From Kineosporiaceae bacterium (GTDB lineage: Bacteria; Actinomycetota; Actinomycetes; Actinomycetales; Kineosporiaceae), in NCBI GenBank assembly GCA_016794595.1, contig JAEUJN010000043.1:153536-217535 (forward strand): a stretch of 64,000 nt of DNA, read 5' to 3'. The notes under the pieces were generated by a model. The model was given only the letters and a program-made list of their open reading frames with translations, was not told the DNA's origin and ran no database searches. A program made the translations under genes and the position numbers. Positions within the stretch are counted from its first letter, which is position 1. Every line of letters begins with the position of its first letter. Below, in pieces: positions 1 through 9,180 of this stretch.

Positions 1-52
1 TGAGGGACCTACTCGAACCGGGCGGTGGGTACCGCGGACGCCCTGGACTCCC

Positions 53-484
53 TCACGCCTGCAGTTGGTCCACGAGCAATGGGACGCCGGAGGCGCGGGC
101 GGCATCAGCCAGCGCGCGGTCGCACGTACCCAGCGCGAGCCCGGTGCGCTCGGCGAGCCAGAGGTAGGCGGCGTCGCAGGCGGTGAGCCCACGGTGCCAG
201 GCCAGGCCCACCAATGAGGAGATCACCGGCTGAACGAACTCGGCGTGGGCAACTCGGATCGGCAGCCGGACCAGGGTCTCACTCGCCCTGATCGCCTGAG
301 CGGCGCTCATCCGCCCCCGGCGCTGGGCGCCGACGATGACGTTGGCGATCTCGTACTCCCACAGGGGCGGGACCACGGCCTCGTGGGTGGTGAGCAGGTC
401 GAGTGCCGCCTCGGTCGCTGCCGTCTGCTCGTCCTCGAAGAGCCAGGCAGCGGCCAAGGAGGCATCGAGGACGAATCGGCTCAC
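53..484 (-). CDS. vapC: VapC-type PIN-domain ribonuclease toxin
   Basis: This 143-residue protein is a small PIN-domain ribonuclease, the toxin of a type II toxin-antitoxin pair. Seen directly: an N-terminal LDAS segment giving the first acidic metal ligand, a central Glu-rich helix, the TACDAAY segment near residue 105 typical of VapC proteins, and a late TCDRAL acidic site. Length matches the family (about 130-145 residues). Its ATG overlaps the stop of the upstream antitoxin gene by four bases (ATGA), so the two are translationally coupled. Family knowledge says VapC cuts tRNA or rRNA; the target here cannot be read from sequence. All expected acidic residues appear present, so it is probably active. 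Confidence 0.9.
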   Translation of the reverse strand: MSRFVLDASLAAAWLFEDEQTAATEAALDLLTTHEAVVPPLWEYEIANVIVGAQRRGRMSAAQAIRASETLVRLPIRVAHAEFVQPVISSLVGLAWHRGLTACDAAYLWLAERTGLALGTCDRALADAARASGVPLLVDQLQA

Positions 485-714
485 CGCCTGCCCTCGTTGA
501 TCAGCTCGCGGATCGAGGCCTCCCCGCGGCGGATGCCCGTGCGGGCGATCCGCAGCTCGGCCACCGCTGTCGCGGCATCCGCACGGTGCTGCACCGGCAC
601 CAACCGGGCGATCTCTCGACCGTGCCGGGTGATCGCCACCGATTCCCCGGCCTCGACCCGCTGCAGCAAGCGGGCGAGATGGGTCTTGGCCTCATAGGCA
701 CCCACCGTCTCCAT
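481..714 (-). CDS. vapB: Phd/YefM-type antitoxin (VapB role)
   Basis: This 77-residue protein is the antitoxin partner of the PIN toxin that follows it. The N-terminus (VGAYEAKTHLARLL) and the block around residues 28-40 (AITRHGREIARLVP) are the hallmark of the Phd/YefM fold: a DNA-binding dimerisation core with a C-terminal tail that wraps the toxin. The last third (RGEASIRELINEGRR) is the likely toxin-neutralising tail. It is transcribed first, and its stop overlaps the toxin start. Antitoxins of this family usually repress their own promoter together with the toxin; a small imperfect inverted repeat lies just upstream. Confidence 0.88.
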   Translation of the reverse strand: METVGAYEAKTHLARLLQRVEAGESVAITRHGREIARLVPVQHRADAATAVAELRIARTGIRRGEASIRELINEGRR

Positions 715-721
715 GAGAACA

Positions 722-740
722 GACTAGTTGTAGACCAGTC
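722..740 (-). promoter_or_regulatory. candidate VapBC operator
   Basis: An imperfect inverted repeat, GACTAGT-TGTAG-ACCAGTC, lies 8 bases upstream of the antitoxin start. Autorepression by antitoxin-toxin complexes is typical of the family, so this is the obvious operator candidate. Six of seven arm positions pair, so it could be chance. Confidence 0.35.
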
Positions 741-765
741 GGCTGCCTGCAGCAAACAAGCTGAG

Positions 766-808
766 GGCGGGTTCCCGACCACGCGGGGAGCGTGGTCGGG
801 AACCCGCC
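766..808 (-). terminator. terminator of the rpsF-ssb-rpsR-rplI operon
   Basis: A perfect 19-base-pair stem (arms 766-784 and 790-808, loop of five bases) sits 23 bases past the rplI stop. On the minus strand it is followed by a short T-rich stretch (CTTGTTTGC). This fits an intrinsic terminator ending the ribosomal operon before vapBC. Confidence 0.85.
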
Positions 809-831
809 GGGGTAGCCGCGTAGGACTGGGA

Positions 832-1281
832 CTACTTGTCGGCGACGACCTTGACGGCCACCTTCGCCTGCACCTCGGGGTGCAACCGGACGCTGACCGT
901 GTACTCGCCGGTCGACTTGATCGGCTGGGTCAGTTCGACCTTGCGGCGGTCGACCTGCGGTCCGCCGACGGCGGCCACGGCGGCCGCGACGTCCGCGGTG
1001 GTGACCGCACCGAACAGCCGGCCGTTGGCCCCGGCCCGCACGGTCAGGGTGACCGGCTTGCCCTCGAGGCTGGCGCGCAGGGCCTGCGCGTCCTCGAGCG
1101 TGGAGACCTCGCGCGCCGTCCGGGCCGCCCGGATCGAGGCGACCTGCTTCTCGCCGCCCTTGGTCCAGGCAACGGCCAGACCACGGGGCAGCAGGTAGTT
1201 GCGGCCGTAGCCGTCCTTGACCTCGACCACGTCGCCGGGGGTGCCGAGGCCGGTGACCTCCTGGGTCAGGATGAGCTTCAT
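832..1281 (-). CDS. rplI: 50S ribosomal protein bL9
   Basis: This 149-residue protein is bL9, which binds 23S rRNA at the base of the L1 stalk. The N-terminal signature is clear (MKLILTQEV, then [19 protein letters not shown]), followed by the long connecting helix and the C-terminal domain with [13 protein letters not shown]. An upstream in-frame extension exists, but the start at 1281 gives exactly the family N-terminus and normal length. It is the last gene of the operon, 22 bases after rpsR, and is followed by a strong terminator. Confidence 0.97.
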   Translation of the reverse strand: MKLILTQEVTGLGTPGDVVEVKDGYGRNYLLPRGLAVAWTKGGEKQVASIRAARTAREVSTLEDAQALRASLEGKPVTLTVRAGANGRLFGAVTTADVAAAVAAVGGPQVDRRKVELTQPIKSTGEYTVSVRLHPEVQAKVAVKVVADK

Positions 1282-1303
1282 CGTCCTTGTCCTCCGTCCT
1301 GGC

Positions 1304-1540
1304 TCAGCGGGCCGAGCTCGAGTACGGCAGCAACGCCATCTCACGCGCGTTCTTGACCGCCTTGGCGATCTCACGCTGCTGCTGCACCGACACCCCGGTC
1401 ACCCGGCGCGCACGGATCTTGCCGCGGTCGGAGATGAACTTGCGCAGGACGGTGACGTCCTTGTAGTCCACCTTCTCGACGCCGGCGGACTTCAGCGGGT
1501 TGGACTTCTTCTTGGGCTTGCGGACAGGTGGCTTGGCCAT
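1304..1540 (-). CDS. rpsR: 30S ribosomal protein bS18
   Basis: This 78-residue protein is bS18, which binds the 30S platform beside bS6. Seen: a basic N-terminus ([15 protein letters not shown]), the segment [17 protein letters not shown], and [23 protein letters not shown], all diagnostic. A longer reading frame continues upstream, but family length and the MAKP start fix the start at 1540; an AGGAGGAGAG-like ribosome-binding sequence lies just before it. The conserved zinc-binding cysteines of some bS18 paralogues are absent, so this is a Cys-minus form. Confidence 0.96.
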   Translation of the reverse strand: MAKPPVRKPKKKSNPLKSAGVEKVDYKDVTVLRKFISDRGKIRARRVTGVSVQQQREIAKAVKNAREMALLPYSSSAR

Positions 1541-1685
1541 CGTGGTGCTCTCCTCCTCGAAGAGCCCGGGACGGTGTGAGACCGATCCGGGATGGTCGTT
1601 GGTCAACAGGGATTCAGGTCGTGCCAGGTGGCAGCTGCCGGTTTTCGGGGCTGCCAGTGCAGTCAGGACGAAGCGGTCGAGAGGG

Positions 1686-2243
1686 TCAGAACGGAGGTTC
1701 CTCGTGCGAGCCCCCGAACCCACCGCCGGACGACGAGCCGCCACCGGAGGGGCCGGTGGCCCACGGGTCGTCGGCAGGACCCTGTGAGCTCCCACCGCCA
1801 CCGCCGTACCCGCCGCCCGAACCGCCGCCGGAGTACCCACCGCCTCCGCCGCCTCCGAAGCCGCCGCCCCCGCCACCCCGCTGGGTGCGGTTGACCTTGG
1901 CCGTGGCGTAGCGCAGGGAGGGGCCGACCTCGTCGACGTCCAGCTCGACCACGGTGCGCTTCTCGCCCTCCTTGGTCTCGTACGAGCGGCTCTTCAGCCG
2001 GCCGCTGACCAGCACCCGGGTGCCGCGCTGCAGCGACTCGGCGGCGTTCTCGGCCGCCTCACGCCACACCGAGCAGCGCATGAAGAGGGTCTCGCCGTCC
2101 TTCCACTCGTTCGCCTGGCGGTCGAACGTGCGGGGGGTGGAGGCGACGGTGAAGTTCGCGACCGCGGCCCCGGACGGCGTGAAGCGCAGTTCGGGGTCGT
2201 TGGTCAGGTTGCCGATGATGGTGACGACGGTCTCGCCGGCCAT
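1686..2243 (-). CDS. ssb: single-stranded DNA-binding protein
   Basis: This 185-residue protein is the replicative SSB. It has an N-terminal OB fold ([19 protein letters not shown] near residues 3-21, then the [18 protein letters not shown] block). A long Gly-rich disordered linker follows, and the acidic hydrophobic tip EEPPF recruits partner proteins, like the DDIPF tip of other SSBs. The start at 2243 matches the family N-terminus and has a ribosome-binding AGGAAAG about 10 bases upstream; 20 further in-frame upstream residues do not look conserved. It lies between rpsF and rpsR, the standard actinobacterial order. The linker DNA is strongly repetitive (CCGCCGCC-type) and may vary in length between strains. 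Confidence 0.96.
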   Translation of the reverse strand: MAGETVVTIIGNLTNDPELRFTPSGAAVANFTVASTPRTFDRQANEWKDGETLFMRCSVWREAAENAAESLQRGTRVLVSGRLKSRSYETKEGEKRTVVELDVDEVGPSLRYATAKVNRTQRGGGGGGFGGGGGGGYSGGGSGGGYGGGGGSSQGPADDPWATGPSGGGSSSGGGFGGSHEEPPF

Positions 2244-2352
2244 GGCAGTCCAGCTTTCCTGGGTCTCGGGCGAACGCTGCGGGTCGAGCGATCGATCTTC
2301 CACCCCGTCAGGGGTGGTCGACGACAGCTCTATCTCGAGGGACCGACAACCC

Positions 2353-2643
2353 TCAGCGGGCGCCGGGGCGGACGAGCTTGGTGCGCAGCACGGCCTCGTT
2401 GAGGTTCAGCTGACGGTCGAGCTCCTTGGCCACGGCGGGCTCGGTGGTCATGTCGACCACCGCGTAGATGCCCTCGGTCTTCTTCTTGATCTCGTAGGCC
2501 AGCTTGCGCCGGCCCCAGATGTTGACGTTCTCGACCGTTCCGTCGGCCTTGCGGACGACGTTCAGGAACTTGTCGAGGGACGGGGCGACGGTGCGCTCCT
2601 CGAGATCGGGGTCGAGGATCACCATCAGCTCGTAGTGACGCAT
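2353..2643 (-). CDS. rpsF: 30S ribosomal protein bS6
   Basis: This 96-residue protein is bS6. It begins [17 protein letters not shown] and contains [24 protein letters not shown], both diagnostic; the C-terminus ([15 protein letters not shown]) is the family end. An excellent AAAGGAGGTGG ribosome-binding site precedes the ATG at 2643, which overrules a much longer in-frame extension. It is the first gene of the rpsF-ssb-rpsR-rplI operon, and the region just upstream must hold its promoter. Confidence 0.97.
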   Translation of the reverse strand: MRHYELMVILDPDLEERTVAPSLDKFLNVVRKADGTVENVNIWGRRKLAYEIKKKTEGIYAVVDMTTEPAVAKELDRQLNLNEAVLRTKLVRPGAR

Positions 2644-2821
2644 GCTGAGAACCCACCTCCTTTGGTCTGGGCGGTCACGGTCTCTCCGTGACAGGAGGGT
2701 CGTAGCGTCGTGGCATCCGGACGGCGCCACCGTGGCGCCGTCCGCAGTGCCGCCGTGTACGGTACCCGGCCGCACCGACAAGCCCGAAATCGGGCTCCCC
2801 GAACAGCACAGCACCCCCACC

Positions 2822-2933
2822 CCAAACCCGCTCATGCTCCCCAGGGCACCGGTCATGCTCCGCGGCCGACGCCATCGCGGACCCACCGGCGGAGCATCGC
2901 CGGTCACCCAGGGAGCATGAGCGGGTTTGGGGG
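2822..2933. repeat. large palindromic repeat, copy A
   Basis: An imperfect palindrome of about 110 bp directly behind the stop codon of the membrane glycosyltransferase. Outer arms read CCAAACCCGCTCATGCTCCC and its reverse complement. Each arm carries two ATGCTCC cores: 2834 and 2855 on the left, and inverted at 2891 and 2912 on the right. The start-to-start spacings 21-36-21 recur exactly in copies B and C. It may fold into a long hairpin and serve as a terminator between the glycosyltransferase and rpsF. Confidence 0.8.
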
Positions 2934-2934
2934 G

Positions 2935-4377
2935 TCAGGTACGGATCAGGAGGGCGTCGGGGCGGCGGTCGAGGGGGCCGCCGGCGGGGTCGTCGGCGTC
3001 CGTGGGGCCCTCGGCATCGTCCACGGGGACCCGCACGGGGTCCAGCACGGGGTCGCGGGCGGCGCGCACGGCCTGGACGGCGAGCCAGCCGATCGCTCCA
3101 CAGCGCAGCAGGATCAGCACCAGGTAGAACCCCGCGGGCAGACCCTTGGCGCTGTCACTCGAGGCCGCGATGTAGAGCCAGACCCCGATGAAGTAGGCGA
3201 TCTCCGCGCCCGCCCAGATCAGGTGGTCGCGCCACCTCAGCCCGGCCAACGCGATCAGCGGCAGCAGGAGCAACCCCGACTGCGGCGGGATCGACTTGAC
3301 CACCAGCAGGCCGCCGGCCACGGCGAACAGCGCCAGATGCGCCACCCGGGCCCGGTATCCCGTACTGAGGGCGAGCGCCACCGTGGCGACCGCGACGATC
3401 AGCAGCCCGAGCAACGTGATCATGCTCGAGGTCGGGCCGCCGATCCCGGTGCCGCCGTACCAGAACCGCGCCGAGACGGGCTGGCTCTGGGCCAGCAACG
3501 AGGGCACCAGCCACAGCGAGCCGTACCCCGGGGTGGAGTCCTTCCAGGCCTGCCAGCTGTCGGTCAGCGCCTGCAGCGGGCTCGGGAAGAGAATGAGCCG
3601 GACGGCGAGCCAGGTCACCAACGCCACCCCGGCCGTCCGCGCCCACACCCGCCACAGTCCGGTCCGCAGGCTCAACCCCAGCAGCGCGACCGCGACCAGG
3701 GCCACCACCGGCCGGGATCCCACCGCGAGGCCCAGCAGGACGCCGGCCGCCACCGGCCTCGAGCGCGACCAGGCCCACAGCGCCCCGGCGAGCAACGCGA
3801 CCGCCAGCAGCTCGTAGGAGATCAGCGCCGTGGCCAGCAGCACCGGCGAGAGGGCCAGGTGCGCCGCGTCCCAGCGTCTCCGGCGGCCGACCGCGAGCGC
3901 GACCGCCACCACGGCGGCCAGCAGCGCCGCCGTGAGCACCCCGGCCGAGACGTCGAAGAACCGCCGCGACTCCACGGCCACCTCGAACTGGCCCCGCGCC
4001 CCGCTGGTGGCATCGACGATCCCGGAGACCACCCACATCGCGGCCCCGGCCACCGGGGGTTGCCCCAGGCCCTCGCTGCCCAGGGCATCCATCACCGACG
4101 GCCGCGCCCCGGTGCCCAGGGACTCCGAGACGTACAGCACCGGGATGTCGCTGTAGCAGGCGTGCCAGAACTGATCCGGCGTCGACCACCCCTGCGCCCG
4201 GCAGTGCTGCTTGGTCAGCACGGCGCCGACCATGGTCAGGCTCGCCAGCAGCACCAGCACCGGCAGCGCCCGCCAGAACCCCCGGGACGGCGCGAGCCGG
4301 CGTCCGGCCGGCCCGCCGACGGCCGCGCTGGCCACCCGCGCGACCGGGTCACAGCGGGACGGCGCGCTGACGCTCAC
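2935..4377 (-). CDS. DUF2029-type polytopic membrane glycosyltransferase (GT87-like)
   Basis: This 480-residue protein has about ten hydrophobic membrane segments from residue 35 to 440. An early extracytoplasmic loop contains a WHACYSDIPVLY segment, with acidic positions typical of polyprenol-phosphate-dependent GT-C enzymes. In mycobacteria the gene in the same place (between ponA1 and rpsF) encodes a DUF2029/GT87-like membrane protein. By analogy it probably transfers a sugar from polyprenyl-phosphate to an envelope acceptor; donor and acceptor are unknown. Its ATG overlaps the ponA stop by four bases, so it is coupled to ponA. The hydrophilic tail ends directly at repeat copy A. Confidence 0.82.
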   Translation of the reverse strand: MSVSAPSRCDPVARVASAAVGGPAGRRLAPSRGFWRALPVLVLLASLTMVGAVLTKQHCRAQGWSTPDQFWHACYSDIPVLYVSESLGTGARPSVMDALGSEGLGQPPVAGAAMWVVSGIVDATSGARGQFEVAVESRRFFDVSAGVLTAALLAAVVAVALAVGRRRRWDAAHLALSPVLLATALISYELLAVALLAGALWAWSRSRPVAAGVLLGLAVGSRPVVALVAVALLGLSLRTGLWRVWARTAGVALVTWLAVRLILFPSPLQALTDSWQAWKDSTPGYGSLWLVPSLLAQSQPVSARFWYGGTGIGGPTSSMITLLGLLIVAVATVALALSTGYRARVAHLALFAVAGGLLVVKSIPPQSGLLLLPLIALAGLRWRDHLIWAGAEIAYFIGVWLYIAASSDSAKGLPAGFYLVLILLRCGAIGWLAVQAVRAARDPVLDPVRVPVDDAEGPTDADDPAGGPLDRRPDALLIRT

Positions 4378-6941
4378 CCGAGCGCGCCCTGCGCCGCGGC
4401 CGACGGGTCGGCGATCCCCCCACCGCCGTCACTGACACTGGGCAGCGGGACGGTCGGGCTCGGCGGGGGCGGCTCGCTGGGCGAGACCTCCGTCGGCTGC
4501 GGGCTGGGCTGATCGGTCAGGCTTGGCTCGGGGCTCGGCCCGGACGCCGAGGGGGTCGGGGTGGCGGTCACCCGGGGAGCCGGGTTCACCGTCTCGCCAC
4601 CCCAGACCGGCTCGGGGAAGTCCACCCGCTCGGTGCCCTCCACCGCGTCCTTCATGAACGTCGTCCAGAGGCGTACCGGGAAGGTGCCGCCGACGATCTC
4701 GGATCCCCGGTAGCGGCCCCACCCCTCGAGTTCGCCCTCGACCAGGTCCCCCGCATCGTTCTTCACCGAGCGGTACATGCCCACCGCGGTCACCAGCTGC
4801 GGGGTGAACCCGACGAACCAGGCGGACCTGTTCGAGGAGGAGGTGCCGGTCTTGCCCGCCGCCGGCCGGCCCAGATTCTGGGCGTAGCTGCCGCTACCGC
4901 GCTGGACGACCTGGCGCAACGCATGGGTGGTGTCGGCCATCACCCCGGGGTCGAAGACCTGCTCGGTCTTCACCGGGTGCCGGAAGAAGGTCTTCTTGCG
5001 GTCCAGGCTGAGGATCTGGTCGATCACGTAGGGATCGTTGCGCTTGCCCTGCGCGGCGATCGTCGCGTACGCGGAGGCCATGTCGATCACGTGCGGGGAG
5101 GCCGAACCGAGCACGTTGAGCGGGTTGTCCTTCAGCCCGTAGGTCTTCTCGGGCAGGCCCGCCCGGACGGCGACCCGGCGGGTGAACCCGGGGGTGACCC
5201 GCTCGTTCAGCTGGGCGTAGACGGTGTTGACCGAGTTGGCGGTGGAGGTCAGCAGGTCGATCTGGCCGTACTGGGCACCGTTGCCCCGGCCGAAGTTCTT
5301 CGCCTCCATCGCCCCCTGGTCGTCACGCTGCTTCAGCTTGTACGGGCTGCGCCCGCTGAACCGGCTGCGCAGGCTGAGCGGCTCGGCCCCCTCGACGTCC
5401 GGGTTGCCCTCCAGCGCCGCGATCAGGCCGAAGACCTTGAAGGTCGAGCCGGCCTGGAGCTGCGCCTGGGTGACCGCGCTGTAGTTGTTCTTGTCGTCGC
5501 CGGCGTAGATCGACAGCACCGCGCCGTCCTCGGGCCGCAGGGTGACCATGCCCACCTCGGTGCCGTCCGGCCAGTCATCGCGCGGGCCGAGGATCTCGTC
5601 GACCGACTCGATCCCCTGCTGGATCAGCTTCTTGTCGAAGGTGGTCCTGATCAGGTAGCCGCCGGTGTCGAGCTCGTCGCGCTCGAGGCCGTACTTGTCC
5701 CGGGCCTCCTGCTCGATCATGCGCAGCAGGTACCCGCGCTGGTTGCTCAGATCGGTGCGCGGAGCCGACTTGTTCACCTTGGGCAACCCGGCGGCGAGGA
5801 TCTTCTGCGCCTCGGCGGACGGCAGCCAGTTCTCCTCGACCATGGCGTTGATCACGCCCTGCCAGCGCACGGTGGCCCGGTCCCGCGAGGCCTGGCCGTC
5901 GATCGGGTCGTACAACTCGGGGCCGTTGATGATGCCGGCCAGGAAGGCACCCTCGGAGACCGAGATCTGGTCGACCCGCTTGCCGAACCAGGCCCGGGCA
6001 CCGGCCTGGATGCCGTAGGAGTTGCGGCCGAAGTAGATCTTGTTCAGGTAGTCGGTGAGGATCTCCTCCTTGGGCACCTCCCGGGCCACCTTGAGCGAGA
6101 TCACGAACTCGCGTGCCTTGCGCTTGACGGTGCGGTCGCTGGTGAGGAAGAAGTTCTTCACGTACTGCTGGGTGATCGTCGAGCCACCCTGGGCGGGTCG
6201 GCCGCGGGCGTTGTTCCAGGCCGCGCGGACGATGCCCCGCGGCGAGATCCCCTTGTTGCTGTAGAAGCTGCGGTCCTCGGAGGCCAGGACGGCGCGCTGC
6301 ACGTAGTCCGGCACCTCGCCGGGCTTGGCCGGGGACGCCTTGGCCAGGGTGACCAGGGTGCGCTCCTCCTGCTTGAACTGCCCGATCGGTGAGCCGTCGG
6401 AGTACAGCGCGGTGGAGGTCTGCTTGAGGTCGGAGGCCTGCTTGGTGGGGATCGGGGTGGCCAGGTAGACGACGAGCAACGCGATCAACCCGGCCGCCAC
6501 GGCGCCGGAACCCAACCCCAGCACCAGCTTCCACGAGGGCAACCAGCGCAGGACGCCGCGGCGTCCGGATCGGGGGTAGTCGATCAGCCGGCGCCCGCCC
6601 GAGCCGCTCGACCCTCCGGACCCACGACCCCCGCCCCGACCGCCACCTCGGCCTGAACCACCGGAGCCCCGGCCGGATCCCGGTCCGCCCCCGCTCGCCA
6701 CCGCACCGGCACCGAAGAACTCCTCGGGGGTGGTGGTCGGCACCCGGGCTGCCTGGCCGTACGGGTCACCGCCGTACGCGTCCTGGGCATGGGGATCCTG
6801 GGCATAGGGATCCTGGACATAGGGATCCTGGGCATACGGACCATGGGGATACGGATCCCGGGCGGGGCCGCCCTGGGTCAGGTCCGTCCACCAGGCCGGG
6901 GAGTCACCCTCGGACGGGTTCGGCTGCGTCCTGCCTGCCAC
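4374..6941 (-). CDS. ponA: class A penicillin-binding protein (bifunctional transglycosylase/transpeptidase)
   Basis: This 855-residue enzyme polymerises and cross-links peptidoglycan at the outer membrane face. Domain order: a cytoplasmic N-terminal tail with DPYAQ-type repeats (about 29-63) and a Gly/Arg/Ser-rich stretch; one membrane segment (137-161); GT51 transglycosylase with catalytic Glu222 in ASEDRSFYSNKG and the GGSTITQQYVKN motif; transpeptidase with the Ser499 SxxK motif (STFK), the SxN motif in STANSVNTVYA, and the KTG motif at Lys697; then a long Pro/Ser/Thr tail. All catalytic motifs are intact. It starts the transcript that continues into the DUF2029 gene, as ponA1 does in mycobacteria. 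Confidence 0.95.
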   Translation of the reverse strand: MAGRTQPNPSEGDSPAWWTDLTQGGPARDPYPHGPYAQDPYVQDPYAQDPHAQDAYGGDPYGQAARVPTTTPEEFFGAGAVASGGGPGSGRGSGGSGRGGGRGGGRGSGGSSGSGGRRLIDYPRSGRRGVLRWLPSWKLVLGLGSGAVAAGLIALLVVYLATPIPTKQASDLKQTSTALYSDGSPIGQFKQEERTLVTLAKASPAKPGEVPDYVQRAVLASEDRSFYSNKGISPRGIVRAAWNNARGRPAQGGSTITQQYVKNFFLTSDRTVKRKAREFVISLKVAREVPKEEILTDYLNKIYFGRNSYGIQAGARAWFGKRVDQISVSEGAFLAGIINGPELYDPIDGQASRDRATVRWQGVINAMVEENWLPSAEAQKILAAGLPKVNKSAPRTDLSNQRGYLLRMIEQEARDKYGLERDELDTGGYLIRTTFDKKLIQQGIESVDEILGPRDDWPDGTEVGMVTLRPEDGAVLSIYAGDDKNNYSAVTQAQLQAGSTFKVFGLIAALEGNPDVEGAEPLSLRSRFSGRSPYKLKQRDDQGAMEAKNFGRGNGAQYGQIDLLTSTANSVNTVYAQLNERVTPGFTRRVAVRAGLPEKTYGLKDNPLNVLGSASPHVIDMASAYATIAAQGKRNDPYVIDQILSLDRKKTFFRHPVKTEQVFDPGVMADTTHALRQVVQRGSGSYAQNLGRPAAGKTGTSSSNRSAWFVGFTPQLVTAVGMYRSVKNDAGDLVEGELEGWGRYRGSEIVGGTFPVRLWTTFMKDAVEGTERVDFPEPVWGGETVNPAPRVTATPTPSASGPSPEPSLTDQPSPQPTEVSPSEPPPPSPTVPLPSVSDGGGGIADPSAAAQGALG

Positions 6942-7183
6942 GTGTCGTCGTTCCTCGGATTCGCTCGGGGTCCGATCTCGCGCCGTTTCGTCTGGCGCCC
7001 TCTGGCACCGTCGCTCGCCGCGCCCCTGCCCGGCTCGCTGGGGCCCAGTATGCGCAGCCTTCCTGTGGTCCGGGGAAATCGGCCGCGCGGGGACGCCCGG
7101 CCCAGGCTACGCCGCCGAACGGGTGAGCGCCCTCGGCATCGCAGCGCGGGGGCTTGCGCGCAACCCGCGGTGCACCTACCGTT

Positions 7184-7208
7184 CGGATGTATCGTCCCGA
7201 TACATCCG
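7184..7208. promoter_or_regulatory. perfect palindrome, probable PadR operator
   Basis: A perfect inverted repeat with 11-base arms, CGGATGTATCG-TCC-CGATACATCCG, lies 54 bases upstream of the PadR start, in the 321-base gap between the divergent ponA and padR genes. The arms contain ATGT and ACAT, the half-sites known for PadR-type operators, but with 11 rather than about 8 bases between. Autoregulation by the adjacent PadR is the simplest reading. Nothing else recognisable was seen in the gap. Confidence 0.65.
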
Positions 7209-7262
7209 ATGGATGCATCGGGGGACCGACCCGAGAGCCGGGACCGACCGGACGGAGGACGC

Positions 7263-7883
7263 ATGACCCGCACCGCTCGACGCAGCGACGTCCTGGAGTT
7301 GGCGGTACTCGGCGTCCTGCACGAGGCGCCCATGCACGGCTACCAGGTGCGCAAACTGCTCAACGGCCGGCTCGGCACCTTTCGCGCGTTGTCCTACGGG
7401 ACCCTCTACCCCGCGCTGAAGGGGCTGGAGACCAAGGGCTGGATCCGTGAGCTGCACGAGGCCACCCCGCAGGCGGACGCCGCCCTCGCCGAGGCCCCGC
7501 TCGGTGGCGCTCTGACCGGCCGCCGCGGCCGGATCGTGTACGAGATCACCGCCGAGGGCAAGGAGCACTTCCAGAACCTGGTCGCCGACGCCGGGCCGAC
7601 CTCGTGGGAGGACGACAGTTTCGACGTCCGGTTCTTCTTCTTCGCCCGCACGGACGCCGCCACCCGGCTGCGCATCCTCGAGGGACGGCGGATGCGCCTC
7701 CAGGAACGCCGCGAGGGCGCGCGGACCGCGATGCTGCGCACCCGTGAGCGCCGGGACGCCTACACCCAGGCGCTGGCCCAGCACGGCCTGGACGCCGTCG
7801 AGCGCGAGGTCCGCTGGCTCGAGGAGCTGATCGACTCCGAACGCGCCGGCAACATGACCCACCTCACCGAACCGCCTGCCTGA
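7263..7883 (+). CDS. PadR-family transcriptional regulator
   Basis: This 206-residue protein has the PadR winged helix at its N-terminus ([24 protein letters not shown], then [19 protein letters not shown], residues about 9-65). An insertion-bearing wing ends with [15 protein letters not shown]. The C-terminal half is a long helical dimerisation region ([21 protein letters not shown]). The start at 7263 follows a GGAGG ribosome-binding site. It lies 52 bases upstream of the inositol-phosphate synthase gene on the same strand; the same PadR-ino1 pairing occurs in mycobacteria. It probably controls ino1 and itself through the palindrome upstream. The effector is unknown. Confidence 0.88.
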   Translation: MTRTARRSDVLELAVLGVLHEAPMHGYQVRKLLNGRLGTFRALSYGTLYPALKGLETKGWIRELHEATPQADAALAEAPLGGALTGRRGRIVYEITAEGKEHFQNLVADAGPTSWEDDSFDVRFFFFARTDAATRLRILEGRRMRLQERREGARTAMLRTRERRDAYTQALAQHGLDAVEREVRWLEELIDSERAGNMTHLTEPPA

Positions 7884-7935
7884 CAACCCTTCTCGGCACC
7901 CGAACAGCATCCCCACCCACCACGGAAGGAACACC

Positions 7936-9021
7936 ATGGGTTCGATCCGCGTCGCCCTCGCCGGCGTCGGTAACTGCGCCGCCTCCCTCGTCCAGGGCGT
8001 GCACTACTACGCCGGGGCCGACCCGGCCGGCACGGTCCCCGGGCTGATGCACGTCCAGTTCGGCGACTACCACGTCAGCGACATCGAGTTCGTCGCCGCC
8101 TTCGACGTGGACGGCAAGAAGGTCGGGCTCGACCTGGCGGACGCGATCGGGGCGTCGGAGAACAACACGATCACCATCTGCGAGGTGCCGCCGACCGGCG
8201 TGACCGTGCAGCGTGGGCCGACCCTGGACGGCCTGGGCCGCTACTACCGCGAGACCATCACCGAGTCGGACGCCGAGCCGGTCGACGTGGTCGCCGCTCT
8301 GCGCGAGGCGCGGGTCGACGTCCTGATCTCCTACCTGCCGGTGGGCTCGGAGGAGGCCGACAAGTTCTACGCCCAGTGCGCGATCGACGCCGGGGTGGCG
8401 TTCGTCAACGCGCTGCCGGTGTTCATCGCCTCCGACCCGGAGTGGGCCGAGAAGTTCCGGGCCGCGGGCGTGCCGATCGTCGGGGATGACATCAAGTCGC
8501 AGGTGGGCGCGACGATCACGCACCGGGTGATGGCGCGGCTGTTCGAGGACCGGGGGGTTGTCCTCGACCGGACCTACCAGCTCAACGTCGGCGGCAACAT
8601 GGACTTCAAGAACATGCTCGAGCGTGAACGGCTGGAGTCCAAGAAGGTCAGCAAGACCCAGGCCGTGACGTCCAACCTCAGCGGCCCGCTGGCCGGCAAG
8701 GTCGCCGACCGCAACGTGCACATCGGCCCGAGCGACTACGTGGCCTGGCTGGACGACCGCAAGTGGGCCTACGTGCGGCTCGAGGGCCGGGCGTTCGGCG
8801 ACGTCCCGCTGAACCTGGAGTACAAGCTCGAGGTGTGGGACTCCCCCAACTCGGCCGGCGTGATCATCGACGCCCTGCGGGCCGCGAAGATCGCCAAGGA
8901 CCGCGGCGAGGGCGGCCCGATCATCCCCGCCTCGGCCTACCTGATGAAGTCCCCGCCGGTGCAGATCGAGGACCGCGCCGCCCGCGAGGAGCTGGAGTCC
9001 TTCATCCGCAACGACTCCTGA
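7936..9021 (+). CDS. ino1: inositol-3-phosphate synthase
   Basis: This 361-residue enzyme converts glucose 6-phosphate to inositol 3-phosphate using NAD+ internally. The product feeds phosphatidylinositol and mycothiol synthesis in actinobacteria. Seen: the N-terminal Rossmann motif [17 protein letters not shown], the segment [16 protein letters not shown], and [14 protein letters not shown] with SKTQAVTS, all typical of the short bacterial/archaeal Ino1 form. A GGAAGG ribosome-binding site precedes the ATG. It is most likely cotranscribed with the PadR gene, and its stop is directly followed by repeat copy B. Confidence 0.95.
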   Translation: MGSIRVALAGVGNCAASLVQGVHYYAGADPAGTVPGLMHVQFGDYHVSDIEFVAAFDVDGKKVGLDLADAIGASENNTITICEVPPTGVTVQRGPTLDGLGRYYRETITESDAEPVDVVAALREARVDVLISYLPVGSEEADKFYAQCAIDAGVAFVNALPVFIASDPEWAEKFRAAGVPIVGDDIKSQVGATITHRVMARLFEDRGVVLDRTYQLNVGGNMDFKNMLERERLESKKVSKTQAVTSNLSGPLAGKVADRNVHIGPSDYVAWLDDRKWAYVRLEGRAFGDVPLNLEYKLEVWDSPNSAGVIIDALRAAKIAKDRGEGGPIIPASAYLMKSPPVQIEDRAAREELESFIRNDS

Positions 9022-9036
9022 CCCACCCCCCAACCC

Positions 9037-9180
9037 ACCACCTCACCCACCCCCCACAACCTGCTGATGCTCCGCAGGTGACGACTGATGCTCCGCTGGT
9101 GACGCGCGCGGGGGCGCCGCTGCGGAGTACGAGGAGTCACCTGCGGAGCATCAGCAGGTTGTGGGGGTGGGTGAGGTGGT
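9037..9180. repeat. large palindromic repeat, copy B
   Basis: A near-perfect inverted repeat with arms of about 45 bases (9037-9082 and 9136-9180; one base length difference in a C run) between the convergent ino1 and DUF418 genes. ATGCTCC cores lie at 9067 and 9088; the inverted counterparts are at 9124 (partly degenerate) and 9145, the same 21-36-21 spacing as copies A and C. The right arm encodes the last residues of the DUF418 protein and holds its stop codon. It could also act as a two-way terminator. Confidence 0.85.

Noticed and set aside
2710..4512. A 600-codon plus-strand frame opposite the membrane glycosyltransferase and ponA end
   Set aside because: Gln/Arg/Pro/His-rich low-complexity shadow of a clear membrane protein.
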